Positions 8,500 to 16,918 of a DNA stretch of 64,000 nucleotides are shown here, in pieces. The stretch covers positions 62,001-126,000 of the forward strand of contig JACRAZ010000027.1 of assembly GCA_016213205.1 (NCBI GenBank), in the 5' to 3' direction. The DNA comes from Burkholderiales bacterium (lineage in GTDB: Bacteria > Pseudomonadota > Gammaproteobacteria > Burkholderiales > Burkholderiaceae_C). Position 1 is the stretch's first letter. Every line of letters starts with the position of its first letter. The notes beneath the pieces were generated by a model. The model did no database searches and was not told the DNA's origin. It was given only the letters and a program-made list of their open reading frames with translations. A program made the position numbers and the translations under genes.

Positions 8500-9006
8500 G
8501 TGAGCGTGAAGGCGGGTTGGCAGGGGCGCTTCTTCGAGGACTTCGAGGTTGGCGACGAATATCGCCATCCGCTGGGCCGCACCGTCACCCAGCACGACAA
8601 CATCTGGTTCACGCTGCTGACGCAGAACGTGGCCAACGTCCACTTCGACGCGCACTACGCCGCCAAGACCGAGTTCGGCAAGCCGCTGGTGAACTCGTGC
8701 TTCACGTTGGCCTTGGTCACCGGCCAGTCGGTCATCGACGTCTCGTACAACGTCTTCGCCAATCTCGGCTGGGACGAGGTGCGCCTGCCGAACCCGGTGT
8801 TCGAAGGCGACACGATCTATGCACGCTCCACGGTGCTGGAGGTGCGCGAATCGAAGTCGCGCCCGAACCTCGGCGTGGTGACCGTGGCGACCGAAGGCTT
8901 CAACCAGGACGGCGTGGTCGTGTGCACGTTCAAGCGCACGCTGCTGGTCTACCGGCGCGGCATGGCGCCCGACCGCGCGCCGCCCGTCCCCCCATCCACA
9001 AGCTGA
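8500..9006 (+). CDS. MaoC-like (hotdog-fold) hydratase/dehydratase
   Basis: A 168-residue hotdog protein starting at a GTG (8500-8502), 6 nt after the TetR stop. It opens with WQGRFFEDFEVGDEYRHPLGRTV, the usual MaoC beginning, and the hydratase-like segment is NVANVHFDAHYAAKTEFG near residue 50. The hydratase-2 Asp-x4-His pattern is only partly kept (Asn in the Asp position by my alignment), so activity may differ from (R)-specific enoyl-CoA hydratases. Relatives of this length include mesaconyl/itaconyl-type hydratases. The operon suggests hydration of an unsaturated acyl-CoA. Confidence 0.85.
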   Translation: MSVKAGWQGRFFEDFEVGDEYRHPLGRTVTQHDNIWFTLLTQNVANVHFDAHYAAKTEFGKPLVNSCFTLALVTGQSVIDVSYNVFANLGWDEVRLPNPVFEGDTIYARSTVLEVRESKSRPNLGVVTVATEGFNQDGVVVCTFKRTLLVYRRGMAPDRAPPVPPSTS

Positions 9007-9039
9007 ACGAAAGCGCGCGCGCAGCGGCGTGCGCGGGCC

Positions 9040-10719
9040 ATGCAAGTGAACACACAGGAACTCATCGAGCGTTACGGCCCGCGCGAGGCCATGGAATACG
9101 ACGTCGTCGTGGTCGGCGCCGGCCCCGCCGGGCTGGCCGCGGCGATCCGGCTCAAGCAGCTACAGCCCGAGGCATCGGTCGTCGTCATCGAGAAGGGCTC
9201 GGAACCCGGCGCGCACATCCTGTCCGGTGCGGTGATGGACCCGCGCGCCATCACCGAGCTGCTGCCCGACTGGAAGGAGCGCGGCGCCCCGCTGCTGCAG
9301 CCGGTGACCGGCGACGACGTGCTGTTCCTGTCACCCACCGGGAGCCGGCGCACGCCCGACTGGCTGGTGCCGCGCAACTTCCACAACCATGGCTGCTACG
9401 TTGTCTCGCTGGGCAATGTGGTGCGCTGGCTGGCCCAGCAGGCCGAGGCCCTGGGCGTGGAGATCTTCCCTGGCTTCGCCGCCGCGGAGGTGCTCCACGA
9501 CGAGCAGGGCGCGGTGCGCGGCGTGGCCACCGGCAACATGGGCATTGGCAAGAACGGCGAGCCCGGCGATGCGTTCCAGCTCGGCATGGAACTGGTGGGC
9601 AAGTACACGGTGTTCGCCGAGGGCGCGCGCGGGCACCTGGGCAAGCAGCTCATCGCGCGTTACCGCCTCGACGAAGGCCGCGATCCGCAGAGCTTCGCCA
9701 TCGGCATCAAGGAACTGTGGGAAATCGATCCGCAGCGCGCCCAGCCCGGCCGCGTGCTGCACACCGCCGGCTGGCCGATGACCGACGACACCTTTGGCGG
9801 CGGCTTCCTCTACCACCTGTCGGACAACAAGGTGACGCTGGGCTTCGTGATCGGGCTCGATTACCGCAACCCGCACCTGAACCCGTTCGAGGAGATGCAG
9901 CGCTGGAAGACCCATCCGGCGATCCGCGCCCACATCGAAGGCGGCAAGCGCCTGGCCTACGGCGCCCGCGCCATCAACAACGGCACGCCGCAGGCGCTGC
10001 CCAAGACCGTGTTCCCGGGCGGCGCGCTGGTGGGCTGCGATGCCGGCTACCTGAATGCGGCGCGCATCAAGGGCAGCCACGCCGCCATCAAGAGCGGCAT
10101 GCTGTGCGCCGAGGCCCTGGCCCCGGCACTGGCCGCCGGGCGCCAGCGCGACGAGCTGACGGCCTACCCCGAAGCCTTCGCCGTCAGCTGGCTGCACGAC
10201 GAGCTGAAGCAGTCGCGCAACTTCAAGCTGTGGTTCAAGAAGGGCAAGCTCACTGGGCAGTTGATGACGGGCATCGAGCAGTGGCTGCTGCCGAAGCTCG
10301 GCATCGCCAGCCCGCCGTGGACCCTGCATGCGACCAAGCGCGACCACGAAACGCTGCTGCCGGCCGACCAGGCCACACCGATCGCCTACCCCAAGCCCGA
10401 CGGCGTGATCAGCTTTGACCGTCTGGGTTCGGTGTTCCTGAGCAACACCAACCACGAAGAGAACCAGCCCGCGCACCTGACACTGAAAGACGCCTCGGTG
10501 CCCGTGGCGGTGAACCTGAAGCGCTTCGCGGGGCCCGAGGCGCGCTACTGCCCGGCCGGGGTGTACGAGTTCGTCGAAGAGACGGGCGGCCCGCCGCGGC
10601 TGCAGATCAACGCGCAGAACTGCGTGCACTGCAAGACCTGCGACATCAAGGACCCGACCCAGAACATCGTCTGGGTCACGCCCGAGGGCGGCGGCGGCCC
10701 GGTCTATGCCGGCATGTGA
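9040..10719 (+). CDS. Electron transfer flavoprotein-ubiquinone oxidoreductase
   Basis: A membrane-associated FAD/4Fe-4S enzyme that passes electrons from acyl-CoA dehydrogenases via ETF to ubiquinone. The 559-residue length is normal. The FAD dinucleotide fold YDVVVVGAGPAGLAAAIRL begins near residue 19; GAHILSGAVMDPRA and the quinone-site region follow. The C-terminal cluster ligands are ARYCPAGVYEF and NCVHCKTCDIKDP near residues 500-545. Placing it with the island's many dehydrogenases gives them a private electron outlet. No etfAB genes are in the window, so ETF itself must come from elsewhere. The 3' end overlaps an alternative upstream start of the next SDR gene. Confidence 0.97.
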   Translation: MQVNTQELIERYGPREAMEYDVVVVGAGPAGLAAAIRLKQLQPEASVVVIEKGSEPGAHILSGAVMDPRAITELLPDWKERGAPLLQPVTGDDVLFLSPTGSRRTPDWLVPRNFHNHGCYVVSLGNVVRWLAQQAEALGVEIFPGFAAAEVLHDEQGAVRGVATGNMGIGKNGEPGDAFQLGMELVGKYTVFAEGARGHLGKQLIARYRLDEGRDPQSFAIGIKELWEIDPQRAQPGRVLHTAGWPMTDDTFGGGFLYHLSDNKVTLGFVIGLDYRNPHLNPFEEMQRWKTHPAIRAHIEGGKRLAYGARAINNGTPQALPKTVFPGGALVGCDAGYLNAARIKGSHAAIKSGMLCAEALAPALAAGRQRDELTAYPEAFAVSWLHDELKQSRNFKLWFKKGKLTGQLMTGIEQWLLPKLGIASPPWTLHATKRDHETLLPADQATPIAYPKPDGVISFDRLGSVFLSNTNHEENQPAHLTLKDASVPVAVNLKRFAGPEARYCPAGVYEFVEETGGPPRLQINAQNCVHCKTCDIKDPTQNIVWVTPEGGGGPVYAGM

Positions 10720-10735
10720 CGACGAGGATGAAGCC

Positions 10736-11608
10736 GTGACTCAGGAAGAAGCCCCATCGTTCGGATTCGACGACGCTGCACTGGCCGCGTTGCCGCTCGT
10801 CTACCAGCCCGGCCTCTGCGACGGCCAGGTGGTGATGGTCTCGGGCGCCGGCAGCGGCATCGGCAAGGCCATCGCTTTCCTCTACGCGCGGCTGGGCGCA
10901 AGGCTCGTCATCTGCGGCCGCGACCGGGCCAAGCTCGACGCCTGCGAACCCTGGCTGCGCCGCCTGGGCAGCCCCGACGTGCTAGTGCAGCCCACCGACA
11001 TCCGCCGCACCGAGGCCATCGCCGCGCTGTTCGACGCCACCTACCAGCGTTTCGGCCGCCTGGACGTGCAGGTCAACAACGCCGGCGGGCAGTTCCCGAA
11101 GGCCGCGCTGGACATCAGCCCCAAGGGCTGGAAGGCAGTGGTCGACAACAACCTCAACGGCACCTGGTACATGATGCACGAGGCCGCCAGGCGCTGGCGC
11201 GATGCCGGCCGGCCCGGCAGCATCGTCAACATCGTGCTCACCTTCCAGCGCGGCTTTCCGGGCGTGGCGCACAGCTGCGCGGCGCGCGCCGCTGTCACCT
11301 ACCTGTCCAAGACGGTGGCGGTGGAGTGGGCGCAATTCGGCATCCGCGTCAACTGCGTGGCGCCGGGCGTCATCGAGAGCAGCGGCTTCGCGCACTACGC
11401 GCCCGAGGCGCGGGCCAAGTTCTCGCGCGGCAACCCGATGCTGCGCCACGGCAGCGTGCAGGACATCGCCAACGCGGTGCTCTACCTCACGGGCCCGAGC
11501 GGCGAGTTCGTCAATGGCGAACTGCTGAACGTCGATGGCGGCGGCATCCTCTGGGGCGAGCTGTGGACCATTCCCAAGCCGGCCTACTTCAACGCGGAGC
11601 AGTCGTGA
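10736..11608 (+). CDS. SDR of the peroxisomal trans-2-enoyl-CoA reductase / 2,4-dienoyl-CoA reductase type (copy 1)
   Basis: About 290 residues with an intact NAD(P)-binding motif VSGAGSGIGKAIAFLYARLG and NNAGGQFPKAALDISPKGW. The usual YxxxK catalytic pair is absent: the aligned region reads AHSCAARAAVTYLSKTVAVE, with Ser and Arg at those positions. This is the pattern of mammalian PECR/DECR-like reductases (HSGAARAGV in PECR), so reduction of a 2-enoyl- or 2,4-dienoyl-CoA is likelier than alcohol oxidation. I prefer the GTG at 10736, which has GAGG upstream, over an in-frame ATG at 10706 that overlaps the ETF-QO gene and lacks a ribosome site. Its stop overlaps the next start (TGATG). Confidence 0.85.
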   Translation: MTQEEAPSFGFDDAALAALPLVYQPGLCDGQVVMVSGAGSGIGKAIAFLYARLGARLVICGRDRAKLDACEPWLRRLGSPDVLVQPTDIRRTEAIAALFDATYQRFGRLDVQVNNAGGQFPKAALDISPKGWKAVVDNNLNGTWYMMHEAARRWRDAGRPGSIVNIVLTFQRGFPGVAHSCAARAAVTYLSKTVAVEWAQFGIRVNCVAPGVIESSGFAHYAPEARAKFSRGNPMLRHGSVQDIANAVLYLTGPSGEFVNGELLNVDGGGILWGELWTIPKPAYFNAEQS

Positions 11609-12498
11609 TGAACACCCTCGACGACCAGCCCCGCTTCGGCCCCGGCGACCGTGCGCTGGCCGAGCTGCCCACCGTCTACCGCAGCGATCTCTTCGCCAGC
11701 AAGGTGGTGCTCGTGTCCGGCGCCGGCAGCGGCATCGGCAAGGCCATTGCCTTTCTCTACGCCCGCCTGGGCGCCACGCTGGCGATCTGCGGCCGCAAGG
11801 CCGACGCGCTGGAACGCTGCGCCGAGCAGTTGCGCAGCCTCGGCGGCGGCCGCGAGGTCCTCGCCTTCCCGATGAGCATCCGCGACCCCGAGCAGGTCGA
11901 AGCGCTGTTCGAAGCCCTATGGCAGCGCTTCGGCGGCCTGGACGTGCTGGTCAACAACGCCGGCGGCCAGTTCGCGGCGCACGCGATGGATTTCACCGAC
12001 AAGGGCTGGAACGCGGTCATCGACACCAACCTCAACGGCACCTGGTACATGATGCAGGCCGCCGCCAAGCGCTGGGTGCGGGACGGCAAGCGCGGCGGCA
12101 ACATCGTCACCATCGCAGCGGCCGTGGACCGCGGCCTGCCCGGCATGGCGCACACCGCGGCCTCGCGGGCCGGCGTCATCGCGCTGTCGAAGACGCTGGC
12201 GGTGGAGTGGGCCGAGCACGACATCCGCGTCAACTGCATTGGCGCCGGTGCCATCGAGAGCAACGGCTTCAACAACTACAAGGAAGAGCATGTCGGCGGG
12301 CTCTTCCGCACCAACCCCATGAAGCGCGCCGGCGACGTGCAGGACGTGGCCGAAGCGGTGGTCTACCTCACCGCGCCGTCGGGCAAGTACATCACCGGCG
12401 AAACGATCAACATCGACGGCGGCATGGTGCTGTGGGGCGAGTTCTGGCCCGCCGGCATGCCCGACCACTTCCGGCCGCCCCGGCCGCCCGCTGCATGA
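11608..12498 (+). CDS. SDR of the PECR/DECR enoyl-CoA reductase type (copy 2)
   Basis: A 296-residue tandem paralogue of the preceding gene. It contains VSGAGSGIGKAIAFLYARLG, LVNNAGGQFAAHAMDFTDKG, TNLNGTWYMMQAAAKRWV and AHTAASRAGVIALSKTLAVE, and ends FITGE-like YITGETINIDGGMVLWGEFW. As in copy 1, the canonical YxxxK is replaced (Thr and Arg at the aligned positions), which fits the PECR/DECR subfamily. The ATG shares one base with the previous stop, and its own stop overlaps the CoA-transferase start as ATGA, so the three genes are translationally coupled. The two copies are roughly half identical by eye, suggesting an old duplication with possible division of substrates. Confidence 0.88.
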   Translation: MNTLDDQPRFGPGDRALAELPTVYRSDLFASKVVLVSGAGSGIGKAIAFLYARLGATLAICGRKADALERCAEQLRSLGGGREVLAFPMSIRDPEQVEALFEALWQRFGGLDVLVNNAGGQFAAHAMDFTDKGWNAVIDTNLNGTWYMMQAAAKRWVRDGKRGGNIVTIAAAVDRGLPGMAHTAASRAGVIALSKTLAVEWAEHDIRVNCIGAGAIESNGFNNYKEEHVGGLFRTNPMKRAGDVQDVAEAVVYLTAPSGKYITGETINIDGGMVLWGEFWPAGMPDHFRPPRPPAA

Positions 12499-13733
12499 CC
12501 CCACGAGACCCCTCCCACCCGCTGCCCGCGGGACCGCTTGCCGGCGTGCGCATCGTCGACCTCACAGGCGTCGTGATGGGGCCTTTTGCCTCGCAGATCC
12601 TGGCCGACTTCGGCGCCGACGTGATCAAGGTCGAGTCGCCCGAAGGCGACACGGTGCGCCACATCGGGCCCAGCCGCAGCAAGGGCATGGGGCCGATGTA
12701 CCTGGCGCTCAACCGCAACAAGCGCAGCGTCGCGCTCGACCTGCGCCACCCCGATGCGCTGGCCGCGTTGCAGCGGCTGATCGAGGGTGCCGACGTGCTC
12801 CTGTTCAACCTTCGGCCGGCCTCGATGGCGCGCCTGGGGCTGAGCTATGACGACGTGGCGCGCCTGAACCCGCGCATCGTCTACTGCGGCTGCTACGGTT
12901 TCGGCGAACGCGGGCGCTATGCCGGCAAACCGGCCCTCGACGACCTGATCCAGGGCTCGGTGGCGCTGCCGTCGCTGGTGGGCCGCGTCACCGGCGAGCC
13001 GCGCTACCTGCCCACCAACCTGTGCGACCGCACGACGGGCCTGACCGCCGTCTACAGCGTGATCGCCGCGCTCTACGCACGCGAAAAGACCGGCCGCGGC
13101 CAGGCCATCGAAGTGCCGATGTTCGAGACCATGACGCAGTTCGTGCTCTCCGACCACATGTTCGGCAAGACCTTCGATCCGCCGCTGGCCGACGCCGGCT
13201 ACGTGCGACTGCTGGCCAAGGACCGCCGGCCGCTGCGCACGAGGGACGGCCACATCTGCGTGCTGATCTACATCGACCGCCACTGGAAGAGCTTCTGCGA
13301 GATGCTCGGCCGCCGCGACATGCTCGAAGACCCGCGCTTCCTGCGCATGTCCGACCGCACGCGCAACGTCGATGCCCTCTACGCCTTCGTGGCCGAGGTG
13401 ATTGCCACGCGCACCACGGCCGAGTGGATGGAGGCGCTGGCCCGGGCGGACATCCCGGTGGCGCCGATGCACACGCCCGACAGCCTGATGGACGACCCGC
13501 ACCTGGGCGACGTGGGGATGTTCGAGTGGATCGAGCACCCGAGCGAAGGCCGCATCCGGCAGATGAACGTGCCGGGGTCGTGGTCCGACACGCCACCGGC
13601 GGTGCGCCGCCATGCGCCGCTGCTGGGCGAGAACACGCGCGAGGTGCTGGCCGAGGCAGGCTGTGCGGCCGACGAGATCGAGCGGCTGCTGGCGGCCGGC
13701 GCGGCACGGGAGTCCGTGGCGCCAACGAGATGA
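12495..13733 (+). CDS. CaiB/BaiF family (family III) CoA transferase
   Basis: A 412-residue protein. It starts with a proline-rich leader, then LAGVRIVDLTGVVMGPFASQ, ILADFGADVIKVESPEGD and LNRNKRSVALDLRHPDA, all signature segments of family III CoA transferases. The catalytic Asp is expected near residue 170 (KPALDDLIQGSVALPS). It ends LLGENTREVLAEAGCAADEI. It is the last gene of the plus-strand operon that starts with the TetR gene and overlaps the second SDR by 4 nt (ATGA). It presumably moves CoA from a pathway intermediate to the incoming acid; the donor and acceptor are unknown. Confidence 0.9.
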   Translation: MTPRDPSHPLPAGPLAGVRIVDLTGVVMGPFASQILADFGADVIKVESPEGDTVRHIGPSRSKGMGPMYLALNRNKRSVALDLRHPDALAALQRLIEGADVLLFNLRPASMARLGLSYDDVARLNPRIVYCGCYGFGERGRYAGKPALDDLIQGSVALPSLVGRVTGEPRYLPTNLCDRTTGLTAVYSVIAALYAREKTGRGQAIEVPMFETMTQFVLSDHMFGKTFDPPLADAGYVRLLAKDRRPLRTRDGHICVLIYIDRHWKSFCEMLGRRDMLEDPRFLRMSDRTRNVDALYAFVAEVIATRTTAEWMEALARADIPVAPMHTPDSLMDDPHLGDVGMFEWIEHPSEGRIRQMNVPGSWSDTPPAVRRHAPLLGENTREVLAEAGCAADEIERLLAAGAARESVAPTR

Positions 13734-13809
13734 GTGTGCGGCAATCTCTTGTCGGGCCGCGCATTTGCAGGCCCGTTTGAACACAAGCGCGACGGGTACG
13801 TCATCCGCT

Positions 13810-14985
13810 TCACCTCTTTGCCGCTCGCAGCGGCGCACCGGCGCGCAGCCAGCCGCCGGCGTGCAGCGCCTCGATCTCGGTGGCGTCGATGCCCCAGCGG
13901 CGCAGTTGCTCGAAGGCCGCCGCATCGTCGCTGTGCGGTGGCCTCGGCAGCGCCGCGGGCGTTCCTTCGAAGCGTGGCGCGGGCGCCGGCTGGCGCACGC
14001 CGCCTATCTCGACGAAGATGTCGCGCTCGCGGTTGTGCGGGTGCAGGTGCGCCTCCTGCGGTGCCAGCACCGGCGCGAAGCAGGCATCGCTGCCTTCCAG
14101 CAGCTCGCACCACTGAGCGCGCGTGCGCGTGGCGAAGATCGCCGCCAGCCGCGCCTTGTTCTCGCGCCAGCGCGACGCATCGTCGAAGTCCATCGTGTCG
14201 GCGGGCAGGCCCAGGCGCTCGAACAGCACGGTCCGGAACTTGACCTCGATCGGCGCCACGCTCACGTAGGCGCCGTCGGCGCAGCGGTAGACCTCGTAGT
14301 GCGGCGCGCCGGAGTCGAGCAGGTTGGTGCCGCGTTCGGCCATGTGGGTGCCGGCGCCGAACAGGCCGAACATCGAGGTCATCAGCATCGCTGCGCCGTC
14401 GACCATCGCGGCGTCGACCACCTGGCCCTCGCCGCCGCGCTGCACCCGCCACAGCGCGGCCAGCATGCCGTAGGCCAGCAGCAGCCCGCCACCGCCGAAA
14501 TCGCCCACCAGGTTCAGCGGCGGCGTCGGCGCCGCGCCCTCGCGGCCGATGGCATGCAAGGCGCCCGACAGCGCGATGTAGTTCAGGTCATGCCCGGCAG
14601 CCTGGGCCAGCGGACCCTTCTGACCGAAGCCGGTGACGCGGCCGTAGACGAGCTTCCGATGCCCGGCCCGGCAGACGTCGGGCCCCAGTCCCAGGCGCTC
14701 CATCGTGCCGGGCCGGAAGCCCTCGATCAGTGCATCGCTGGCGGCCACGACGCGGCGCGCGAAGGCAATGCCCTCGGCGGCCTTCAGATCCAGCGACACC
14801 GTGCGCTTGCCGCGGTTGAGCAGGTCGAACTGCGGCGCGCGCTCGATGCCCAGCCCGCTGGCCACCAGGCGGTCCAGCCGCAGCACCTCGGCGCCGAGGT
14901 CGGCCAGCAGCATGCCGCACATCGGCCCGGGGCCGATGCCCGCGAACTCCACCACCTTCATGCCGGCCAGCGGTCCCTTGCCCAT
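13810..14985 (-). CDS. Alpha-methylacyl-CoA racemase
   Basis: Interconverts (R)- and (S)-2-methylacyl-CoA so that branched chains can enter beta-oxidation. The 391-residue protein starts MGKGPLAGMKVVEFAGIGPG and has PMCGMLLADLGAEVLRLDR, the racemase-specific version of the CaiB fold. Further segments are VTGFGQKGPLAQAAGHDLNY (which should contain the His/Asp catalytic pair) and GDFGGGGLLLAYG. I chose the ATG at 14983-14985 because a GGAG site precedes it by about 9 nt; a longer frame to 15051 has none. It is divergent from the MaoC/dehydrogenase operon at 15218, with operator candidate site C between them. It strongly suggests that the pathway handles methyl-branched acids. Confidence 0.92.
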   Translation of the reverse strand: MGKGPLAGMKVVEFAGIGPGPMCGMLLADLGAEVLRLDRLVASGLGIERAPQFDLLNRGKRTVSLDLKAAEGIAFARRVVAASDALIEGFRPGTMERLGLGPDVCRAGHRKLVYGRVTGFGQKGPLAQAAGHDLNYIALSGALHAIGREGAAPTPPLNLVGDFGGGGLLLAYGMLAALWRVQRGGEGQVVDAAMVDGAAMLMTSMFGLFGAGTHMAERGTNLLDSGAPHYEVYRCADGAYVSVAPIEVKFRTVLFERLGLPADTMDFDDASRWRENKARLAAIFATRTRAQWCELLEGSDACFAPVLAPQEAHLHPHNRERDIFVEIGGVRQPAPAPRFEGTPAALPRPPHSDDAAAFEQLRRWGIDATEIEALHAGGWLRAGAPLRAAKR

Positions 14986-15097
14986 CGATGCACGCTCCTG
15001 TGCCAGTAAGATCACAGCCGCAGCGACCAGGCACGTCCCCGGTTCTGCCATGGCGGTTCAAAGTCCGAAATTGGTTAGCATACCGCCAATGGCTCAC

Positions 15098-15115
15098 CTA
15101 ACGGTCAACCGTTCG
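15098..15115. promoter_or_regulatory. Operator candidate, site C (diverged spacer)
   Basis: CTAACGGTCAACCGTTCG keeps both half-sites (CTAAC and GTTCG) at the same 8-bp spacing as sites A and B, but the central 8 bp differ. It lies between the divergent racemase (start 14985, minus) and MaoC (start 15218, plus) genes. The location and half-site match support it; the changed centre lowers confidence. Confidence 0.5.
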
Positions 15116-15217
15116 ATCAATTCGCCGTACTGCCCGACCCCGCTTGGGCGTGACAGGCGGCACCGCGCCCCGCCGCCCTGCGCCACGCCGCGGCGTCGTT
15201 TCCATCAGGAGTGACCG

Positions 15218-15682
15218 ATGCGCGCCACCCACGCCCTCTGGCTCGACGATGTCCGCCCCGGCATGCGCCTCGATCTGCCGGCCTTCGACTGCAGCGCCGA
15301 GCTCGTCGCGGGCTACGCCGAGCTGCTCGATGCCCGCCATCCGATCCATGTCGACGCCGAATACGCCAAGACCACCCGCTACGGCCGCCTCATCGCCCAT
15401 GGCCCGCTGGTCGTCGCCAAACTGCTGGCGATGCTCGGCGGCGTTTTCGGCGACGGGCTCCAGGTGCTGCTGGGCGTGGGGGGCTGGCGCTTCTACGCGC
15501 CCGTGTTCGTCGGTGACCACGTCGCCGTCGAGTGCGCGGTGCTCGATGTGAGCGCCGCCAAGGGCAGCAGCGCCGGTGCGGTGGAACTGGAGTTCCGCGT
15601 GCTTGCTGCCGACGGCTCGCTCACGCAGCGCGGCACCGCCAGCGTGCTCGTTGCCCGCGCGCCGTCTGCCAGCCCGGCCTGA
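15218..15682 (+). CDS. MaoC-like (hotdog-fold) dehydratase
   Basis: A 154-residue hotdog protein. Its central segment AELLDARHPIHVDAEYAKTT and RYGRLIAHGPLVVAKLLAML is the hydratase-2 pattern with Asp and His in the expected order (residues about 44-65). The start ATG has GGAGTGACC upstream. It heads a plus-strand operon followed by two acyl-CoA dehydrogenases and a nitronate-monooxygenase-like gene, with gaps of 24, 54 and 29 nt. It probably hydrates the enoyl-CoA formed by one of these dehydrogenases. Confidence 0.85.
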   Translation: MRATHALWLDDVRPGMRLDLPAFDCSAELVAGYAELLDARHPIHVDAEYAKTTRYGRLIAHGPLVVAKLLAMLGGVFGDGLQVLLGVGGWRFYAPVFVGDHVAVECAVLDVSAAKGSSAGAVELEFRVLAADGSLTQRGTASVLVARAPSASPA

Positions 15683-15706
15683 ATCACCTCTGCCTCCTCG
15701 CATCGA

Positions 15707-16864
15707 ATGAGCAACACCGACCGCCGCACCCCTGCGAACAGCGTCGATCGCGATGCCTTCCGCGACATGGCCCGCAAGTTCGCCGAGCGCGAGATCAAGC
15801 CGCGCTGGCAGCAGGCCGACCGTGACGCAAAGTTCCCGCGCGAGTTCTACGTCGCCGCGGCGAAGGCCGGCCTGATCGGCCTGCACATCCCCGAGTCGCT
15901 TGGCGGCGCCGACCTCGGCGTCACCGAGGAGGCGATCTCGATCGAGGAGCAGGCCAAGGCCAACCCCAACCTGGCGATCGTCGCGCTGATCCAGGGCGTG
16001 GCCGGCTCGCTGCTGGCCGACCACGGCCACGAGCTGCACCACACGATGGTGCGGGAGAACATTGCCGGCGAGCGCCTGCTCGCCCTGGCCGTCACCGAGC
16101 CCGAGGCGGGCAGCGACGTCCAGAATCTCAAGACCACCGCGCGGCGCGACGGCGACGACTGGGTGCTCGACGGCATCAAGTCCTTCATCACGCTGGGCGG
16201 CGACTGTGACACGATGGCCGTGCTGGCGCGCACCGACCCGGCCAAGGGCCGCCACGGCATGCACTTCTTCGCCGTCGACCGCAACACGCCGGGGCTCGAG
16301 ACCTCGCAGATCAAGACCTACGCGAACCGGCCGGTGCCGACCTACCGCGTGATGCTCAACGAGGTGCGCGTGCCCGAGTCGCGGCGGCTGACGGCCGGTT
16401 TCGGCGCGATCATGGAAGGCTTCAACCGCGAGCGCGTGATGGTGGCCGCGCGCTGGCTCGGCCACATGCAGACCGCGCTGGCCTGGGCGATGGACTACGC
16501 CCGGGTGCGCCAGCAGTTCGGCAAGCCGATCGGCGCCAACCAGAGCATCGCCTTCAAGCTGGCGCAGGGCCATGTCGACGTGGAGGCCTCGCGCCACCTC
16601 ACCTACCACGCCGCCGCGCGCTGGGACAGCGGCGCGCCGGTGAAGGACATCATCCTCGACGTGTCCTCGGCCAAGCTGTTCGTCACGCAGGCCGTCTACC
16701 GCGTGACGCAGGACGCGCTGCACATCGGCGGCGGCTGGGGCATCACCGAGGAGCTGCCGGCGATGCGCATGGCGCTGGACGCGCTCGTCGCACCGGTCAC
16801 GGTGGGCTCCTACGAAATCCAGCTGCGCGTGATCGCCAAGCGGCTAGGACTGCCGTGCGACTGA
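15707..16864 (+). CDS. Acyl-CoA dehydrogenase
   Basis: A 385-residue FAD enzyme of the dehydrogenase family. It has FAEREIKPRWQQADRDAKFP (N-terminal domain), HIPESLGGADLGVTEEA, LAVTEPEAGSDVQNLKTTA (near residue 128) and KSFITLGGDCDTMAVLART. The C-terminal segment reads IGGGWGITEELPAMRMALDA and GSYEIQLRVIAKRLGLP. It is followed 54 nt later by a second dehydrogenase of the same length, and the two are only distantly similar. In branched-chain and steroid pathways, adjacent dehydrogenase genes sometimes encode heteromeric enzymes; that is a possibility, not a conclusion. Confidence 0.93.
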   Translation: MSNTDRRTPANSVDRDAFRDMARKFAEREIKPRWQQADRDAKFPREFYVAAAKAGLIGLHIPESLGGADLGVTEEAISIEEQAKANPNLAIVALIQGVAGSLLADHGHELHHTMVRENIAGERLLALAVTEPEAGSDVQNLKTTARRDGDDWVLDGIKSFITLGGDCDTMAVLARTDPAKGRHGMHFFAVDRNTPGLETSQIKTYANRPVPTYRVMLNEVRVPESRRLTAGFGAIMEGFNRERVMVAARWLGHMQTALAWAMDYARVRQQFGKPIGANQSIAFKLAQGHVDVEASRHLTYHAAARWDSGAPVKDIILDVSSAKLFVTQAVYRVTQDALHIGGGWGITEELPAMRMALDALVAPVTVGSYEIQLRVIAKRLGLPCD

Positions 16865-16918
16865 TCGACTCCCGCTGACACCCCAACTTTCACCTCGACC
16901 TGCTGGAGAACCCCCGAC

